From Ruminococcus sp. (lineage in GTDB: Bacteria > Bacillota_A > Clostridia > Oscillospirales > Ruminococcaceae), in contig JAFXRZ010000006.1 in the NCBI GenBank assembly GCA_017536105.1, positions 62,001 through 126,000 of the forward strand: a stretch of DNA of 64,000 bases, read 5' to 3'. The notes beneath the pieces were generated by a model. That model saw nothing but the letters and a program-made list of their open reading frames with translations. It ran no database searches and was not told where the DNA came from. Shown one piece after another: positions 25,876-35,774 of the stretch (positions within the stretch are counted from its first letter, which is position 1; every line of letters starts with the position of its first letter). The translations under genes were made by a program, and so were the position numbers.

Positions 25876-27207
25876 ATGGCTTTGCCAACCGTTGCGATAG
25901 TCGGCAGACCTAATGTCGGAAAAAGCACTTTGTTCAATAAGCTCATCGGACAAAAGCTGTCTATCGTGGAAGATACGCCGGGAGTTACCCGAGACCGTAT
26001 CTACGCAAAATGCGAGTGGCTGAACAGGGAATTCATGCTTGTGGATACAGGCGGTATAGAGCCTGCTTCCAACGATACTATACTTGTCCAGATGCGCAGA
26101 CAGGCTGAGCTTGCCATAAACAACGCAGATGTGACGGTGCTTGTCACTGATCTGCGTGCAGGAGTCACCGCCAACGATACCGAAGTTGCGGCGATGCTCC
26201 AGAAAAGCGGCAAGCCCATAATCCTTTGCGTCAACAAGTGCGATTCCGTGGGAGAGCCTCCTGCCGAGTTCTACGAGTTTTATAACCTCGGGCTGGGTGA
26301 TCCCATAGCCGTTTCGTCAGTCCACGGCCATGGCACAGGCGACCTGCTGGACGAGATTCTGAAAAATCTCCCGGAGACAGAAAGCGAAGACTACGGCGAG
26401 GATGTTATCTCCGTTGCCGTAATAGGAAAGCCCAATGTCGGCAAATCCTCGCTTATTAACTGCGTCTGCGGAGAGAACAGGGTCATCGTTTCCGATATCG
26501 CCGGAACTACCCGTGACGCCACCGACACTTACTTTGAAAACGAACAGGGCAAATTCGTCCTGATAGATACAGCCGGTATAAGAAAGAAATCCAAAGTTCT
26601 CGAAAACGTGGAGCGGTACAGCGTTCTGCGCTCCTATATGGCAGTTGACAGAGCCGATGTTGCCGTAATCGTTATAGATGCCGAGGTGGGCTTTACCGAG
26701 CAGGATTCCAAAGTTGCCGGCTATGCCCACGAAAAGGGCAAAGCCTGCGTTATCGCGGTGAACAAATGGGATGCAGTGGAAAAAGACACACACACAATGG
26801 ACGAGTTCAAAAAGAAACTCGAAGTCGATTTCAGCTTTATGAGCTATGTGCCGTTCGTGTTCATCTCGGCAAAGACCGGGCTCAGGATAAACAAGCTGTT
26901 TGAAACGATAGTTTATGTTGCAAAGCAGAATTCCGTCCGCATACCCACGGGCAAGCTCAACGACGTCCTCGTTTATGCGACAACCCGTGTACAGCCGCCG
27001 TCGGATAAGGGCAGAAGGCTCAAGATCTACTATATGACCCAGGCTTCTACAAAGCCGCCGACCTTTGTCTGCTTTGTCAACCGTGCCGAGCTTTTCCATT
27101 TCTCGTATCAGAGATATATCGAGAACCAGATAAGAGAGACCTTCTCTCTCGACGGCACGCCGATTGTCATAAAAGTGCGCGAACGCGACAGAAACGACGT
27201 AAAATAA
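25876..27207 (+). CDS. der: Ribosome-assembly GTPase Der (EngA)
   Basis: A 443-residue GTPase with two GTP-binding domains in tandem (G1 boxes GRPNVGKST at residue 9 and GKPNVGKSS at about 182; NKCD and NKWD boxes) and a C-terminal KH-like domain. It is needed for late 50S subunit assembly. ATG 25876 starts the conserved MALPTVAIVGRP and has AGAGGAG upstream; the GTG at 25867 would shorten that spacing too far. Translation is probably coupled to the DUF512 gene. Confidence 0.97.
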   Translation: MALPTVAIVGRPNVGKSTLFNKLIGQKLSIVEDTPGVTRDRIYAKCEWLNREFMLVDTGGIEPASNDTILVQMRRQAELAINNADVTVLVTDLRAGVTANDTEVAAMLQKSGKPIILCVNKCDSVGEPPAEFYEFYNLGLGDPIAVSSVHGHGTGDLLDEILKNLPETESEDYGEDVISVAVIGKPNVGKSSLINCVCGENRVIVSDIAGTTRDATDTYFENEQGKFVLIDTAGIRKKSKVLENVERYSVLRSYMAVDRADVAVIVIDAEVGFTEQDSKVAGYAHEKGKACVIAVNKWDAVEKDTHTMDEFKKKLEVDFSFMSYVPFVFISAKTGLRINKLFETIVYVAKQNSVRIPTGKLNDVLVYATTRVQPPSDKGRRLKIYYMTQASTKPPTFVCFVNRAELFHFSYQRYIENQIRETFSLDGTPIVIKVRERDRNDVK

Positions 27208-27229
27208 GCTTTGAAAGGATCAGATCGAT

Positions 27230-27895
27230 TTGAATTATTTTTTTAGCCTGCTCTTTACTGCTGTATTCTGCTATCTGTTGGGAAGCGTGAATTCTGCCAT
27301 AACTGTCTGCAAGGTGTGGAAGAAAAAGGATATCCGCGAGTACGGCTCCAACAATGCAGGCCTTACAAACGTCCTCAGAGTTTTCGGAAAAGGACCGGCT
27401 CTTGCAACACTTATATGCGACCTCTTGAAAGGTGTTATCGGTGTTCTTGTCTGCCGGATACTTGTCACAAGAGTCTTCGACATCGTATTCTTTGACGACA
27501 AGCTTTTCATAGGCTATGTTGCAGGTATATTCGTGATGCTGGGGCATATTTTTCCGATATTTTACGGCTTTCACGGCGGAAAGGGAGTGCTGCTCACAGC
27601 TACCACCCTTTTGGCTATCGACCCCCTTACCTGTGCGCTTTCTCTGTCGGTGTTCATTCTCGTCGTTACTTTTACTAAGTATGTATCCCTCGGTTCTATC
27701 TGCGCAGCTGTTGCTTATCCGATATTCACCTATGTGACACAGCTGCTTCGGGATAATGACAGCCGCCTGATAAATGCCGGGATGGCGCTGATCTTTGCAT
27801 CGCTGATAGTCTATATGCACCGTCCCAATATCCAACGCCTTATTGAAGGAAACGAAAACAAGCTGAGCTTCGGCTCGAAGACAAAGGAGGAATAA
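27230..27895 (+). CDS. plsY: Glycerol-3-phosphate acyltransferase PlsY
   Basis: A 221-residue integral membrane enzyme that transfers acyl from acyl-phosphate to glycerol-3-P, the first step of phosphatidic acid synthesis. Family motifs are present: GSVNSA, the GSNNAGLTNVLR loop, and FHGGKG. It has about five helices. The start is TTG behind GAAAGGATC, 22 nt after der. gpsA, which makes its substrate, follows after 2 nt. Confidence 0.95.
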   Translation: MNYFFSLLFTAVFCYLLGSVNSAITVCKVWKKKDIREYGSNNAGLTNVLRVFGKGPALATLICDLLKGVIGVLVCRILVTRVFDIVFFDDKLFIGYVAGIFVMLGHIFPIFYGFHGGKGVLLTATTLLAIDPLTCALSLSVFILVVTFTKYVSLGSICAAVAYPIFTYVTQLLRDNDSRLINAGMALIFASLIVYMHRPNIQRLIEGNENKLSFGSKTKEE

Positions 27896-27897
27896 CC

Positions 27898-28914
27898 ATG
27901 GCTGACGTTGCTATCCTCGGTTCGGGAGCATTCGGTCTCTCGCTCGCCGTAATGTGCGTTAATGCAGGGCATACCGTTTCTGTATGGTCGAAGTTCCAGG
28001 ACGAGATCGATACTATCCGCCGTACAGGCAGCCTAAAGGCTAAGCTGCCCGGCGTGAAGATACCCAAGGCTGTAGAGCTTACAACGGATATCTCCTGCGT
28101 AAAGGACAAGGAGATAGTTATAGTTGGTATCCCGACCTCCTTCCTCCGCAGTGTCTGCGAGGAAGCAAAGCCCTATGTCAGCAAGGATTCCATAGTCCTC
28201 AATACCGCAAAGGGTCTTGAAAACGGCACTTTGAAGACAATGAGCACAGTAATAAAGGAAGTATTCCCCGAGAATACCGTTGCAGTGCTTACGGGTCCCA
28301 GCCATGCCGAGGAGCTTGGCAGAGGCATACCCACGACAGTAGTCGTTGCCTCCGAGAACAAAGAGGCTTCCTATTATGTCCAGAGCGTTCTCTCCAATTC
28401 CACATTCCGCGTTTATGTGAATGACGACGTTCTCGGCTGCGAGATAGGCGGTTCTCTTAAAAACGTTATCGCCCTTGCTGCCGGAGTTTTAGACGGCCTC
28501 GGAATGGGCGACAACACCAAGGCTGCACTTATGACACGAGGGATAAAGGAGATCAAGCGCCTCGGAGCTGCAATGGGCGCTCAGGCAGAGACCTTTGCAG
28601 GCCTCAGCGGGATAGGTGACCTTATCGTTACCTGCTGCTCCATGCACAGCCGCAACAGGCGTGCAGGCATCCTCATCGGCAAGGGAGTTTCTCCCGTTGA
28701 AGCCGTGGAGCAGGTCGGCACGGTGGAAGGTTATGTCTGCTGCGAGAATGCCTACAAGCTCGCAAAACAGCTGGGAGTGGAGCTTCCCATAACCGAGCAG
28801 CTCTATAATATCCTGTTCAACGGTGTAGCACCTTTCGATGCTTTGAAAAACCTTATGGGCAGGCCGACAAAGAACGAGACAGAGGACGAGTTCCTTGTGC
28901 GTTCAAGATTCTGA
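27898..28914 (+). CDS. gpsA: NAD(P)+ glycerol-3-phosphate dehydrogenase
   Basis: A 338-residue enzyme reducing dihydroxyacetone phosphate to sn-glycerol-3-P for phospholipid synthesis. The Rossmann GSGAFGLSLA is at residue 8; LTGPSHAEE, the catalytic Lys in GGSLKNVIALAAG, and MSRNRRAG-type CSMHSRNRRAG are all present. AAAGGAGGA sits before the ATG and overlaps the end of plsY. The two genes supply consecutive steps. Confidence 0.97.
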   Translation: MADVAILGSGAFGLSLAVMCVNAGHTVSVWSKFQDEIDTIRRTGSLKAKLPGVKIPKAVELTTDISCVKDKEIVIVGIPTSFLRSVCEEAKPYVSKDSIVLNTAKGLENGTLKTMSTVIKEVFPENTVAVLTGPSHAEELGRGIPTTVVVASENKEASYYVQSVLSNSTFRVYVNDDVLGCEIGGSLKNVIALAAGVLDGLGMGDNTKAALMTRGIKEIKRLGAAMGAQAETFAGLSGIGDLIVTCCSMHSRNRRAGILIGKGVSPVEAVEQVGTVEGYVCCENAYKLAKQLGVELPITEQLYNILFNGVAPFDALKNLMGRPTKNETEDEFLVRSRF

Positions 28915-28934
28915 TATATACGGAGGGGGAAAAT

Positions 28935-29330
28935 ATGCTTTTCAAACATACGCTTCACACGGAAAGAGAAGGCTTCTATAATATTACGAGCTATGTAAGA
29001 CAGGCTGTTATCGAATCCGGCATGAACAGCGGACTGGCTGTCGTTTTCTGTCCTCATACCACAGCCGCGATCACTATCAACGAGAACGCCGACCCGGACG
29101 TTGTGACCGATCTTCTTTTCGCACTTGACAAGACTTATCCCGACAGGCCCCAGTTCCGCCATGCTGAGGGGAATTCCTCGTCTCATCTGAAATCGAGCTG
29201 CATCGGTTCATCGGAAACTGTTATAATCGATGACGGCAGGCTTGTTCTCGGTACCTGGCAGGGCATATATTTTGCAGAGTTCGACGGCCCCAGAACAAGA
29301 ACATTTTTCATCAAGCTTATCAAAGGATAG
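28935..29330 (+). CDS. YjbQ / UPF0047 family protein
   Basis: A 131-residue protein of the YjbQ family (HTTAAITINENADPDV, SSHLKSSCIGSSETV, GTWQGIYFAEFDGPR). Family members show weak thiamine-phosphate synthase activity and bind metal through conserved His residues. The true role in the cell is unclear. ATG behind GGAGGGG. It ends the der-plsY-gpsA unit before a terminator. Confidence 0.92.
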   Translation: MLFKHTLHTEREGFYNITSYVRQAVIESGMNSGLAVVFCPHTTAAITINENADPDVVTDLLFALDKTYPDRPQFRHAEGNSSSHLKSSCIGSSETVIIDDGRLVLGTWQGIYFAEFDGPRTRTFFIKLIKG

Positions 29331-29337
29331 ACAATAA

Positions 29338-29392
29338 AAGCAGACCTTAAAGCAGCTGTTGCAGAGTTTCTTTAAGTTCTGCTTCTTTTTTT
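29338..29392 (+). terminator. Rho-independent terminator after yjbQ
   Basis: Imperfect stem (29338-29352 with 29370-29384), then CTTTTTTT. Confidence 0.8.
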
Positions 29393-29412
29393 AACTTTTT
29401 TTCGTTTAGGTC

Positions 29413-29441
29413 TTTACAATCTCCACAAAATATAGTATAAT
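29413..29441 (+). promoter_or_regulatory. Sigma-A promoter of the pyrH-polC operon
   Basis: TTTACA (29413-29418), 17-bp spacer, TATAAT (29436-29441). I see no other strong promoter before polC. Confidence 0.8.
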
Positions 29442-29519
29442 TTTAATGTGAATATCTGTATGCTGTGACAAAGGCGCAAATACGCCTTGCAGCTTAATAA
29501 TTTACAAGGAGTGTCTGTT

Positions 29520-30224
29520 ATGGAACCAAAATACAAAAGGATCCTTCTCAAGCTTTCGGGAGAAGCGCTTGCCGGAGACAAGAAGATAGGACTTGATTAC
29601 GAAGTTATAACCACCTTCGGCAAGAGCATCAAAAAATGCGTTGACGCCGGTGTTCAGGTGGGTATCGTTGTTGGAGGCGGAAACTTCTGGCGCGGACGTT
29701 CGAGCGGAGACATGGACAGAACGAGAGCGGACCATATCGGTATGCTTGCGACCGCCATGAATGCCCTTGCCGTTGCCGATGCTTTGGAGAACTGCGGAAT
29801 GGAAGTTCGTGTCCAGACTGCTATCACCATGCGTCAGGTGGCAGAGCCTTACATCAGAAACAAGGCTATGCGCCACTTTGAAAAGGGCAGAGTTCTCGTT
29901 TTCGGCTGCGGAACAGGAAACCCCTTCTTCTCCACAGATACAGCAGCCGCTCTCAGAGCTGCCGAGATCGAAGCTGATATATTCTTCAAGGCTACAATGG
30001 TTGACGGAGTTTACAACAAGGACCCCCACAAGTATCCCGATGCTGTCAAGTACGACACCCTCAGCTACACCGAAATACTTTCAAACGACATAAAAGTCAT
30101 GGATTCCACAGCAGCGGCAATGTGCAAGGACAATAACATCCCGATACTCGTTTTCGACCTTGCAAGGCCGGATAATATATACGACGCCTGCATGGGCGCA
30201 AATATCGGAACGATAGTTAAATAA
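29520..30224 (+). CDS. pyrH: UMP kinase
   Basis: A 234-residue hexameric amino-acid-kinase-fold enzyme phosphorylating UMP to UDP. It has [17 protein letters not shown], the [14 protein letters not shown] helix and [12 protein letters not shown] 29520 gives the conserved start [14 protein letters not shown] and follows AAGGAG; a longer frame from 29487 has no ribosome site. First gene of the operon with frr, as in most Firmicutes. Confidence 0.97.
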   Translation: MEPKYKRILLKLSGEALAGDKKIGLDYEVITTFGKSIKKCVDAGVQVGIVVGGGNFWRGRSSGDMDRTRADHIGMLATAMNALAVADALENCGMEVRVQTAITMRQVAEPYIRNKAMRHFEKGRVLVFGCGTGNPFFSTDTAAALRAAEIEADIFFKATMVDGVYNKDPHKYPDAVKYDTLSYTEILSNDIKVMDSTAAAMCKDNNIPILVFDLARPDNIYDACMGANIGTIVK

Positions 30225-30267
30225 GCAACAGACAGCTTCACATCATATATGAAAGGAATGATCATTT

Positions 30268-30822
30268 ATGAAAGAGATCAGAGAAAAAGCCAAGACAAAA
30301 ATGGAAAAGTCGGTTAAGGTAATGCTTTCGGACTTTGCTTCTATCAGAGTGGGCAGAGCCAATCCTGCCGTTCTCGATAAAGTCAGAGTTGACTACTGGG
30401 GAGCTCCCACACCTATCAGCCAGCTTGCAACGGTTTCTGTTTCCGAGGCAAGAGTGCTCGTTATCACCCCCTGGGACAAGACCACCCTTACAAAGATCGA
30501 AAAGGCTATCCAGGCCTCTGATGTCGGCATAAATCCTCAGAACGACGGAACGGTTCTTCGTCTGACCTTCCCCCAGCTCACAGAGGAAGACAGAAAGCGC
30601 ATCGTTAAGGATATGAAGAAGCAGGGAGAGGATACCAAGGTAGCTATCCGTTCCATCAGACGTGATGCTATGGAAAAATACAAGGCTATGAAAAAGAACG
30701 GTGAGATCACAGAGGATGACCTCAAGGACTGCGAGGATCAGATCCAGAAGCTTACCGATAAATTCATCAAGGAGATCGACGGTCACGTTGCCGATAAGGA
30801 AAAGGAGATCATGTCGATCTGA
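30268..30822 (+). CDS. frr: Ribosome recycling factor
   Basis: A 184-residue RRF, of normal length, that splits post-termination ribosomes with EF-G. Typical blocks are SIRVGRANPAVLDKVRVDYWG and LTEEDRKRIVKDMKK. ATG behind GAAAGGAATGA, 43 nt after pyrH. Confidence 0.97.
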   Translation: MKEIREKAKTKMEKSVKVMLSDFASIRVGRANPAVLDKVRVDYWGAPTPISQLATVSVSEARVLVITPWDKTTLTKIEKAIQASDVGINPQNDGTVLRLTFPQLTEEDRKRIVKDMKKQGEDTKVAIRSIRRDAMEKYKAMKKNGEITEDDLKDCEDQIQKLTDKFIKEIDGHVADKEKEIMSI

Positions 30823-30834
30823 TCGGAGTGAACT

Positions 30835-31557
30835 ATGGCTGGAAAAACTAAGCTGCCTATCGAAGGAGCACCCGTACACGTCGGCGTAATAATGGACGGA
30901 AACGGCAGGTGGGCAAAAAAACGCGGCCTGCCCAGAAAGTTCGGCCACCGTGAGGGGGCCAAGACCTTCCGTGCGATAACCCGTCACGCCAAGGCGATAG
31001 GCATAAAGTATATAACCTTTTATGCTTTTTCAACTGAGAACTGGAAGCGTCCAAAGGATGAAGTCGATGCCATTATGGACCTCTTCGAGAAATATCTTGA
31101 CGAGGTAAAGGACTTTATCGAGGAGAATATCCGAGTTCGTTTTATCGGCGACAGGACAATGCTTTCTCAGACTCTCCAGGACAAAATGGCGGAAGTCGAG
31201 GAGATGTCGAAGGATTTCGACTCGATGACCTTGCTGCTTGCCATTAACTACGGCGGCAGAGACGAGCTTGTTCATGCTATGAGAAGCATAGCCGAAGACG
31301 TCAAGCGGGGAGAGCTTTCCCCCGAGGATGTTTCCGAGGAGCTTGTCCAGAGCAGGCTTTATACCGGCGATGTTCCCGATGTTGATCTTATAATCAGGCC
31401 CAGCGGTGAGCAGAGGCTTTCCAATTTCCTTATTTGGCAGGCTGCTTATGCCGAGTATTATTTCACCGATATACTCTGGCCGGATTATAAGAAAAAAGAC
31501 CTCGAAGCCGCTGTGAACGCTTATCTTGACCGCAGCCGCCGCTTTGGCGGGATATAA
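30835..31557 (+). CDS. uppS: Undecaprenyl diphosphate synthase (isoprenyl transferase)
   Basis: A 240-residue cis-prenyltransferase that makes the C55 lipid carrier for wall polymers. The active-site Asp is in VIMDGNGRWAKKRG, followed by FGHREGAK, FSTENWKRP, and the C-terminal RPSGEQRLSNFLIWQ and LWPDY. The start follows GGAGTGA, 12 nt after frr. Its substrate pathway gene dxr and its user pathway gene cdsA lie in the same operon. Confidence 0.97.
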   Translation: MAGKTKLPIEGAPVHVGVIMDGNGRWAKKRGLPRKFGHREGAKTFRAITRHAKAIGIKYITFYAFSTENWKRPKDEVDAIMDLFEKYLDEVKDFIEENIRVRFIGDRTMLSQTLQDKMAEVEEMSKDFDSMTLLLAINYGGRDELVHAMRSIAEDVKRGELSPEDVSEELVQSRLYTGDVPDVDLIIRPSGEQRLSNFLIWQAAYAEYYFTDILWPDYKKKDLEAAVNAYLDRSRRFGGI

Positions 31558-31587
31558 CTGCATAGGTCATGAAAGGACAGAATATAA

Positions 31588-32412
31588 ATGCTGATAAGAA
31601 TAGTTTCTTCCGTGGTGGCGATCGGTATCGCTACGGTGGTGTTTCTGCTTCATAACACAATAGTTTTTAATCTTGCGATCGGCGCTATCTCAGCTCTTGC
31701 TATCTATGAGATATTCAACGCCAGCGGAAAGGTGAAGTTCAAGGTACAGTGCGGACTCTGTCTCGGATATGCCGTAGTCGATGCGGTGATGCCTTTCTTC
31801 CATGCGAAGGGCTGGCTGACATTTCTCACCAACAGGCTCTATTTCGGGCTGCTGATACTTGTGATGTTCTTCCTGTATCTCAGGAACTACAAGAAATACA
31901 CCTTCTTCGACCTGTTCTTTATGCTTGCCATAACTATACTGATACCCTATTCCTTCGGAACGATCATTTATATGTCGATGCTCGACCACGGGGTATTCCT
32001 GATAGTTATTACCCTTTGTGCTGCATGGCTTGCCGATACAGGAGCATACTTTGCCGGCACCTTTTTCGGAAAGACAAAGCTCTGCCCGAAGATCAGCCCG
32101 AAGAAAACTGTGGAGGGCTTTGTGGGAGGTATAATCTCCAACGGAGTGTTTCTGCTTCTTATAGGCATAATCTATCAGAACTGGAAGGGCGTTGACCTTA
32201 ATCTTATCATGCTGTTCGTTGCAGGACTTGTGGCAGCTCCCATAAGTGTTCTCGGCGATCTTACGGCTTCCGAGATCAAGCGTCAGTGCGATATAAAGGA
32301 TTACGGCAAGATAATGCCCGGTCACGGAGGAGTTATGGACCGCTTCGACAGCGTTCTGCTCGTTGCACCGTTTATGTATTATCTTATCCTCCAGGGACTT
32401 ATTATCAAATGA
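31588..32412 (+). CDS. cdsA: Phosphatidate cytidylyltransferase
   Basis: A 274-residue integral membrane enzyme (about eight helices) making CDP-diacylglycerol from phosphatidic acid and CTP. SPKKTVEGFVGG and the C-terminal signature GDLTASEIKRQ...KIMPGHGGVMDRFDS are intact. ATG behind GAAAGGAC. Confidence 0.96.
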   Translation: MLIRIVSSVVAIGIATVVFLLHNTIVFNLAIGAISALAIYEIFNASGKVKFKVQCGLCLGYAVVDAVMPFFHAKGWLTFLTNRLYFGLLILVMFFLYLRNYKKYTFFDLFFMLAITILIPYSFGTIIYMSMLDHGVFLIVITLCAAWLADTGAYFAGTFFGKTKLCPKISPKKTVEGFVGGIISNGVFLLLIGIIYQNWKGVDLNLIMLFVAGLVAAPISVLGDLTASEIKRQCDIKDYGKIMPGHGGVMDRFDSVLLVAPFMYYLILQGLIIK

Positions 32413-32417
32413 TAAGC

Positions 32418-32460
32418 AACGGCTTCTGCCGTGCGGATGATTCTGCACGGCAGTGCCGTT
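32418..32460 (+). other. Intra-operon hairpin between cdsA and dxr
   Basis: 9-bp stem (32426-32434 with 32445-32453) extended by an outer 6-bp stem (32418-32423 with 32455-32460). The T run begins only about 7 nt later (from about 32467), so this is more likely a partial attenuator or mRNA-processing or stability element than a full stop. Confidence 0.5.
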
Positions 32461-32485
32461 TTAGCGCTTTTTTAGGAGTGTTTGT

Positions 32486-33628
32486 ATGAAAACTATAACT
32501 GTTCTCGGCTCGACGGGTTCTATCGGAACGCAGACCCTCGAGATAGCCCGAAAGCACGGATTTAAGATAAAAGCCCTTGCCGCATTCTCAAATACCGAGC
32601 TCCTTATCAGACAGGCTGAGGAGTTCAGACCGGAGTATGTATGCATATATAAAGAAGAGCTCCTTGACGAGCTTTCGGCAGGTCTGACAGGCTGCAAAGT
32701 CCTCTGCGGAATGGATGGGCTTTGTGAGATCGCCAAGCTGGACGGCGTTGATATCATGGTCAATTCCGTGGTCGGGATGGTAGGACTGAAACCCACCCTT
32801 GCGGCTATTGAACACGGCACGGATGTTGCCCTTGCCAACAAGGAGACCCTTGTTGCCGGCGGTGATCTTGTCATGTCTTCGGCAAGAGAAAAGGGTGTCA
32901 GGATATATCCTATCGACAGCGAGCATTCGGCTATTTTCCAATGCCTGCAGGGAAATAAACGCAGCCAGTTGAAGAAGATAATCCTCACTGCTTCAGGAGG
33001 ACCCTTTTTCGGCTTTACCAAAGACCAGCTGAAAAACGTAAGCATCGAGCAGGCGCTTGCTCACCCGAACTGGTCCATGGGGAGAAAAATAACTATCGAC
33101 TCAGCTACACTTATGAATAAGGGCCTTGAATTTATCGAAGCCATGCATCTGTTCGCTCTGAGACCCGACCAGATAGAGATAGTTGTCCACAGGCAGAGCG
33201 TTATCCATTCGGCTGTGGAGTATAACGACAATTCCGTTATCGCTCAGCTCGGTGTTCCGGATATGAAGATACCGATACAGTACGCCCTGCTTTATCCCGA
33301 TAGATTTGAATGTCCGACAAAGCCCCTGTCTCTCACGGATTACGGCACTCTAACCTTTGCCAAGCCAGATATCGAGACCTTCGATTGTCTGCGTGCCTGC
33401 ATGAAGGCTATCGCAAAGGGCGGAAATATCCCGGCTTCCGTAAACGGAGCTAACGAGGCAGCGGTCGCAGCTTTCCTTGACGGAAAGATCGGATTCACGG
33501 ATATAGGCGATATAGTGATGCGCGTCTGCGATGAGACAGAGCGGAAAGACATCACCTGCCTTGACGATGTTCTTAAAGCCGACAGCGATGCGCGGGATTT
33601 TGCACAGGCCATGATCTATAATAGATAA
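32486..33628 (+). CDS. dxr: 1-deoxy-D-xylulose 5-phosphate reductoisomerase
   Basis: A 380-residue enzyme of the MEP isoprenoid pathway: DXP to MEP with NADPH. The nucleotide loop GSTGSIGTQTLE is at residue 7; LANKETLVAGG, the metal-site PIDSEHSAIFQ, and SMGRKITIDSATLMNKGLE are all present. ATG behind TTAGGAG. ispG of the same pathway lies two genes on. Confidence 0.97.
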   Translation: MKTITVLGSTGSIGTQTLEIARKHGFKIKALAAFSNTELLIRQAEEFRPEYVCIYKEELLDELSAGLTGCKVLCGMDGLCEIAKLDGVDIMVNSVVGMVGLKPTLAAIEHGTDVALANKETLVAGGDLVMSSAREKGVRIYPIDSEHSAIFQCLQGNKRSQLKKIILTASGGPFFGFTKDQLKNVSIEQALAHPNWSMGRKITIDSATLMNKGLEFIEAMHLFALRPDQIEIVVHRQSVIHSAVEYNDNSVIAQLGVPDMKIPIQYALLYPDRFECPTKPLSLTDYGTLTFAKPDIETFDCLRACMKAIAKGGNIPASVNGANEAAVAAFLDGKIGFTDIGDIVMRVCDETERKDITCLDDVLKADSDARDFAQAMIYNR

Positions 33629-33649
33629 AGAGAATAGAAGGAGACATTC

Positions 33650-34693
33650 ATGAAAATAATTTTTGCCCTGCTGATATTTGAGGTCATTATAGTTCTTCAC
33701 GAGCTTGGCCACTTTGTTGCCGCAAAAGCCTGCGGCGTAAAGGTAAACGAATTTGCCATCGGCATGGGTCCTGCGATAATCAAGAAGAAAAAGGGAGAGA
33801 CTCTTTATGCCTGGCGGATACTGCCCATAGGCGGTTACTGTGCTATGGAGGGAGAAGACGCCAACAGCTCGGACGACAGAGCCTTCAACAAGAAATCACT
33901 TCCCAAGAGGATGATAATAGTTCTTGCCGGTATCACGATGAATCTGATACTCGGCTTTATCCTGCTTATAATCTATACGGTCATGGACGCTCCTATCACC
34001 TCCACCACCGTTTCCAGATTTGAGAACGATACTGCCGTCTCCCATTCGACGGGACTTGAAGTCGGAGACGAGATAATCGAAGTCAACGGTATGCATATCT
34101 TTACAGACCTGGATCTCGGCTATCAGTTCCAGAAAGACGAGGACGGAGTTTTCGATATGGTCGTTATCCGTGACGGCGAGAAAAAGGAGCTCAAGGACGT
34201 AAAATTTGACACACAGGATAATAAGCTGCATATAGATTTCTATGTGGAGCCTGTCGAAGCAACGCCGTCAACCGTTCTTTCTTATTCTTTCCGGCATACC
34301 ATAACCGACGGCAGGCTCATTTATATCACACTTATAGATCTTGTCAGAGGCAAGTATTCTATAAGAGACCTTTCGGGTCCAGTGGGTATAGTTGATGTTA
34401 TCGGAGATGTTATCGAGAGCGAGACCACCGAAGAGCAGGGGATAAACTGGCACGAGCTGACCATACAGATGCTCAACCTTGCCGCGTTTATCACTATAAA
34501 CATCGGTCTCTTTAATCTTCTGCCTCTGCCGGCTCTTGACGGCGGAAGACTTATCTTCCTTATTATCGAGGCGATACGGGGCAAGCCTGTCCCTCCCGAG
34601 AAAGAGGGAATGGTGCATCTTATCGGAATGGCAGCGCTGCTGCTTCTGATGGTCATTGTTACGGTAAGTGATATTATGAAGCTTTTCGGCTGA
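33650..34693 (+). CDS. rseP: Site-2 (RIP) zinc metalloprotease
   Basis: A 347-residue membrane protease of the RseP/RasP family that cleaves transmembrane segments such as anti-sigma factors and signal-peptide remnants. HELGH (residues about 18-22) supplies the zinc ligands. A PDZ domain (about 125-200) and the second zinc motif NLLPLPALDGGR (about 290) follow. ATG behind AGAAGGAG. dxr-rseP-ispG is the standard Firmicute order. Confidence 0.96.
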   Translation: MKIIFALLIFEVIIVLHELGHFVAAKACGVKVNEFAIGMGPAIIKKKKGETLYAWRILPIGGYCAMEGEDANSSDDRAFNKKSLPKRMIIVLAGITMNLILGFILLIIYTVMDAPITSTTVSRFENDTAVSHSTGLEVGDEIIEVNGMHIFTDLDLGYQFQKDEDGVFDMVVIRDGEKKELKDVKFDTQDNKLHIDFYVEPVEATPSTVLSYSFRHTITDGRLIYITLIDLVRGKYSIRDLSGPVGIVDVIGDVIESETTEEQGINWHELTIQMLNLAAFITINIGLFNLLPLPALDGGRLIFLIIEAIRGKPVPPEKEGMVHLIGMAALLLLMVIVTVSDIMKLFG

Positions 34694-34708
34694 ACGGAGA
34701 TGATCTGA

Positions 34709-35749
34709 ATGAAAAGAAATACTCGTCAGGTGCGCGTGGGAGACTGCGTCCTCGGAGGAGGACACATATATATCCAGTCGATGCTCAATGTTCCGGCTTC
34801 GGATATCGAAGGCTCGGTGGAGCAGGCCTTGAGGCTTGAAAAAGCAGGCTGCGAGATAATCAGAGCCGCAATACCCGATAAAGAAGCAGTTCGGCTTATC
34901 CCGGCTTTGAAGGAGAAGATATCAGTTCCGCTTGTTGCCGATATTCATTTTGACTACCGTCTTGCTGTTGCTTCGGCAGAAGCAGGCATCGACAAGATAC
35001 GCATAAATCCCGGCAATATTGGCTCTATAGACAAAGTTAAAGAGGTCGTCAAGGCTTGCCGAAGCAGGAATATCCCCATAAGGATAGGCGTAAACGGCGG
35101 TTCTCTTGAAAAGGAGCTGCTGGCAAAATACGGCAGACCTACACCCGAGGCTCTTGTGGAAAGCGCAATGGGACACGTCAGGATACTTGAAAACTGCGAT
35201 TTTGACGATATAGTCATCTCCATAAAGTCTTCGGATGTTCCGACTATGATCTCAGCCTACAGGCTGCTGGCACAGCAGTGTGATTATCCGCTGCATCTCG
35301 GAGTGACCGAAGCCGGCACACAGCGAATGGGGATCATAAAGTCGGCTGTAGGTATCGGTTCGCTGCTTTGCGACGGCATCGGAGATACCATAAGGGTCTC
35401 CCTGACGGACGATCCCGTAAACGAGATATATGCCGCCAAGGATATTTTAAAAGCGATAGGAAAGGGCAGAGGCGTTCGTCTTGTTTCCTGTCCTACCTGC
35501 GGAAGAACGAAGATAGACCTTATCTCTCTTGCGAAAAAAGTCGAAGAGGCTGTGAGAGATATTGATAAGGACATAACCGTTGCGGTCATGGGCTGCGTTG
35601 TGAACGGTATAGGAGAATCCGGGAATGCTGATATAGGTATCGCCGGAGGAGACGGCTGTGCTGTTTTGTTCAGCCGGGGAGAAAGATTAAGAAAAGTAAG
35701 CGAGGAGGAAGCGCTTCCTGCCTTGCTTGAAGAGATAGACAAGCTGTAA
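34709..35749 (+). CDS. ispG: 4-hydroxy-3-methylbut-2-enyl diphosphate synthase (flavodoxin/ferredoxin)
   Basis: A 346-residue [4Fe-4S] enzyme, the seventh step of the MEP pathway. The short bacterial form has the cluster Cys in CPTCGRTKID and MGCVVNGIGESG, plus IQSMLN and VADIHFDYRLA near the start. ATG 16 nt after rseP behind ACGGAG. With dxr and uppS it concentrates isoprenoid supply in one operon. Confidence 0.97.
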   Translation: MKRNTRQVRVGDCVLGGGHIYIQSMLNVPASDIEGSVEQALRLEKAGCEIIRAAIPDKEAVRLIPALKEKISVPLVADIHFDYRLAVASAEAGIDKIRINPGNIGSIDKVKEVVKACRSRNIPIRIGVNGGSLEKELLAKYGRPTPEALVESAMGHVRILENCDFDDIVISIKSSDVPTMISAYRLLAQQCDYPLHLGVTEAGTQRMGIIKSAVGIGSLLCDGIGDTIRVSLTDDPVNEIYAAKDILKAIGKGRGVRLVSCPTCGRTKIDLISLAKKVEEAVRDIDKDITVAVMGCVVNGIGESGNADIGIAGGDGCAVLFSRGERLRKVSEEEALPALLEEIDKL

Positions 35750-35774
35750 ATATAGAAGGAATGAATAATACATA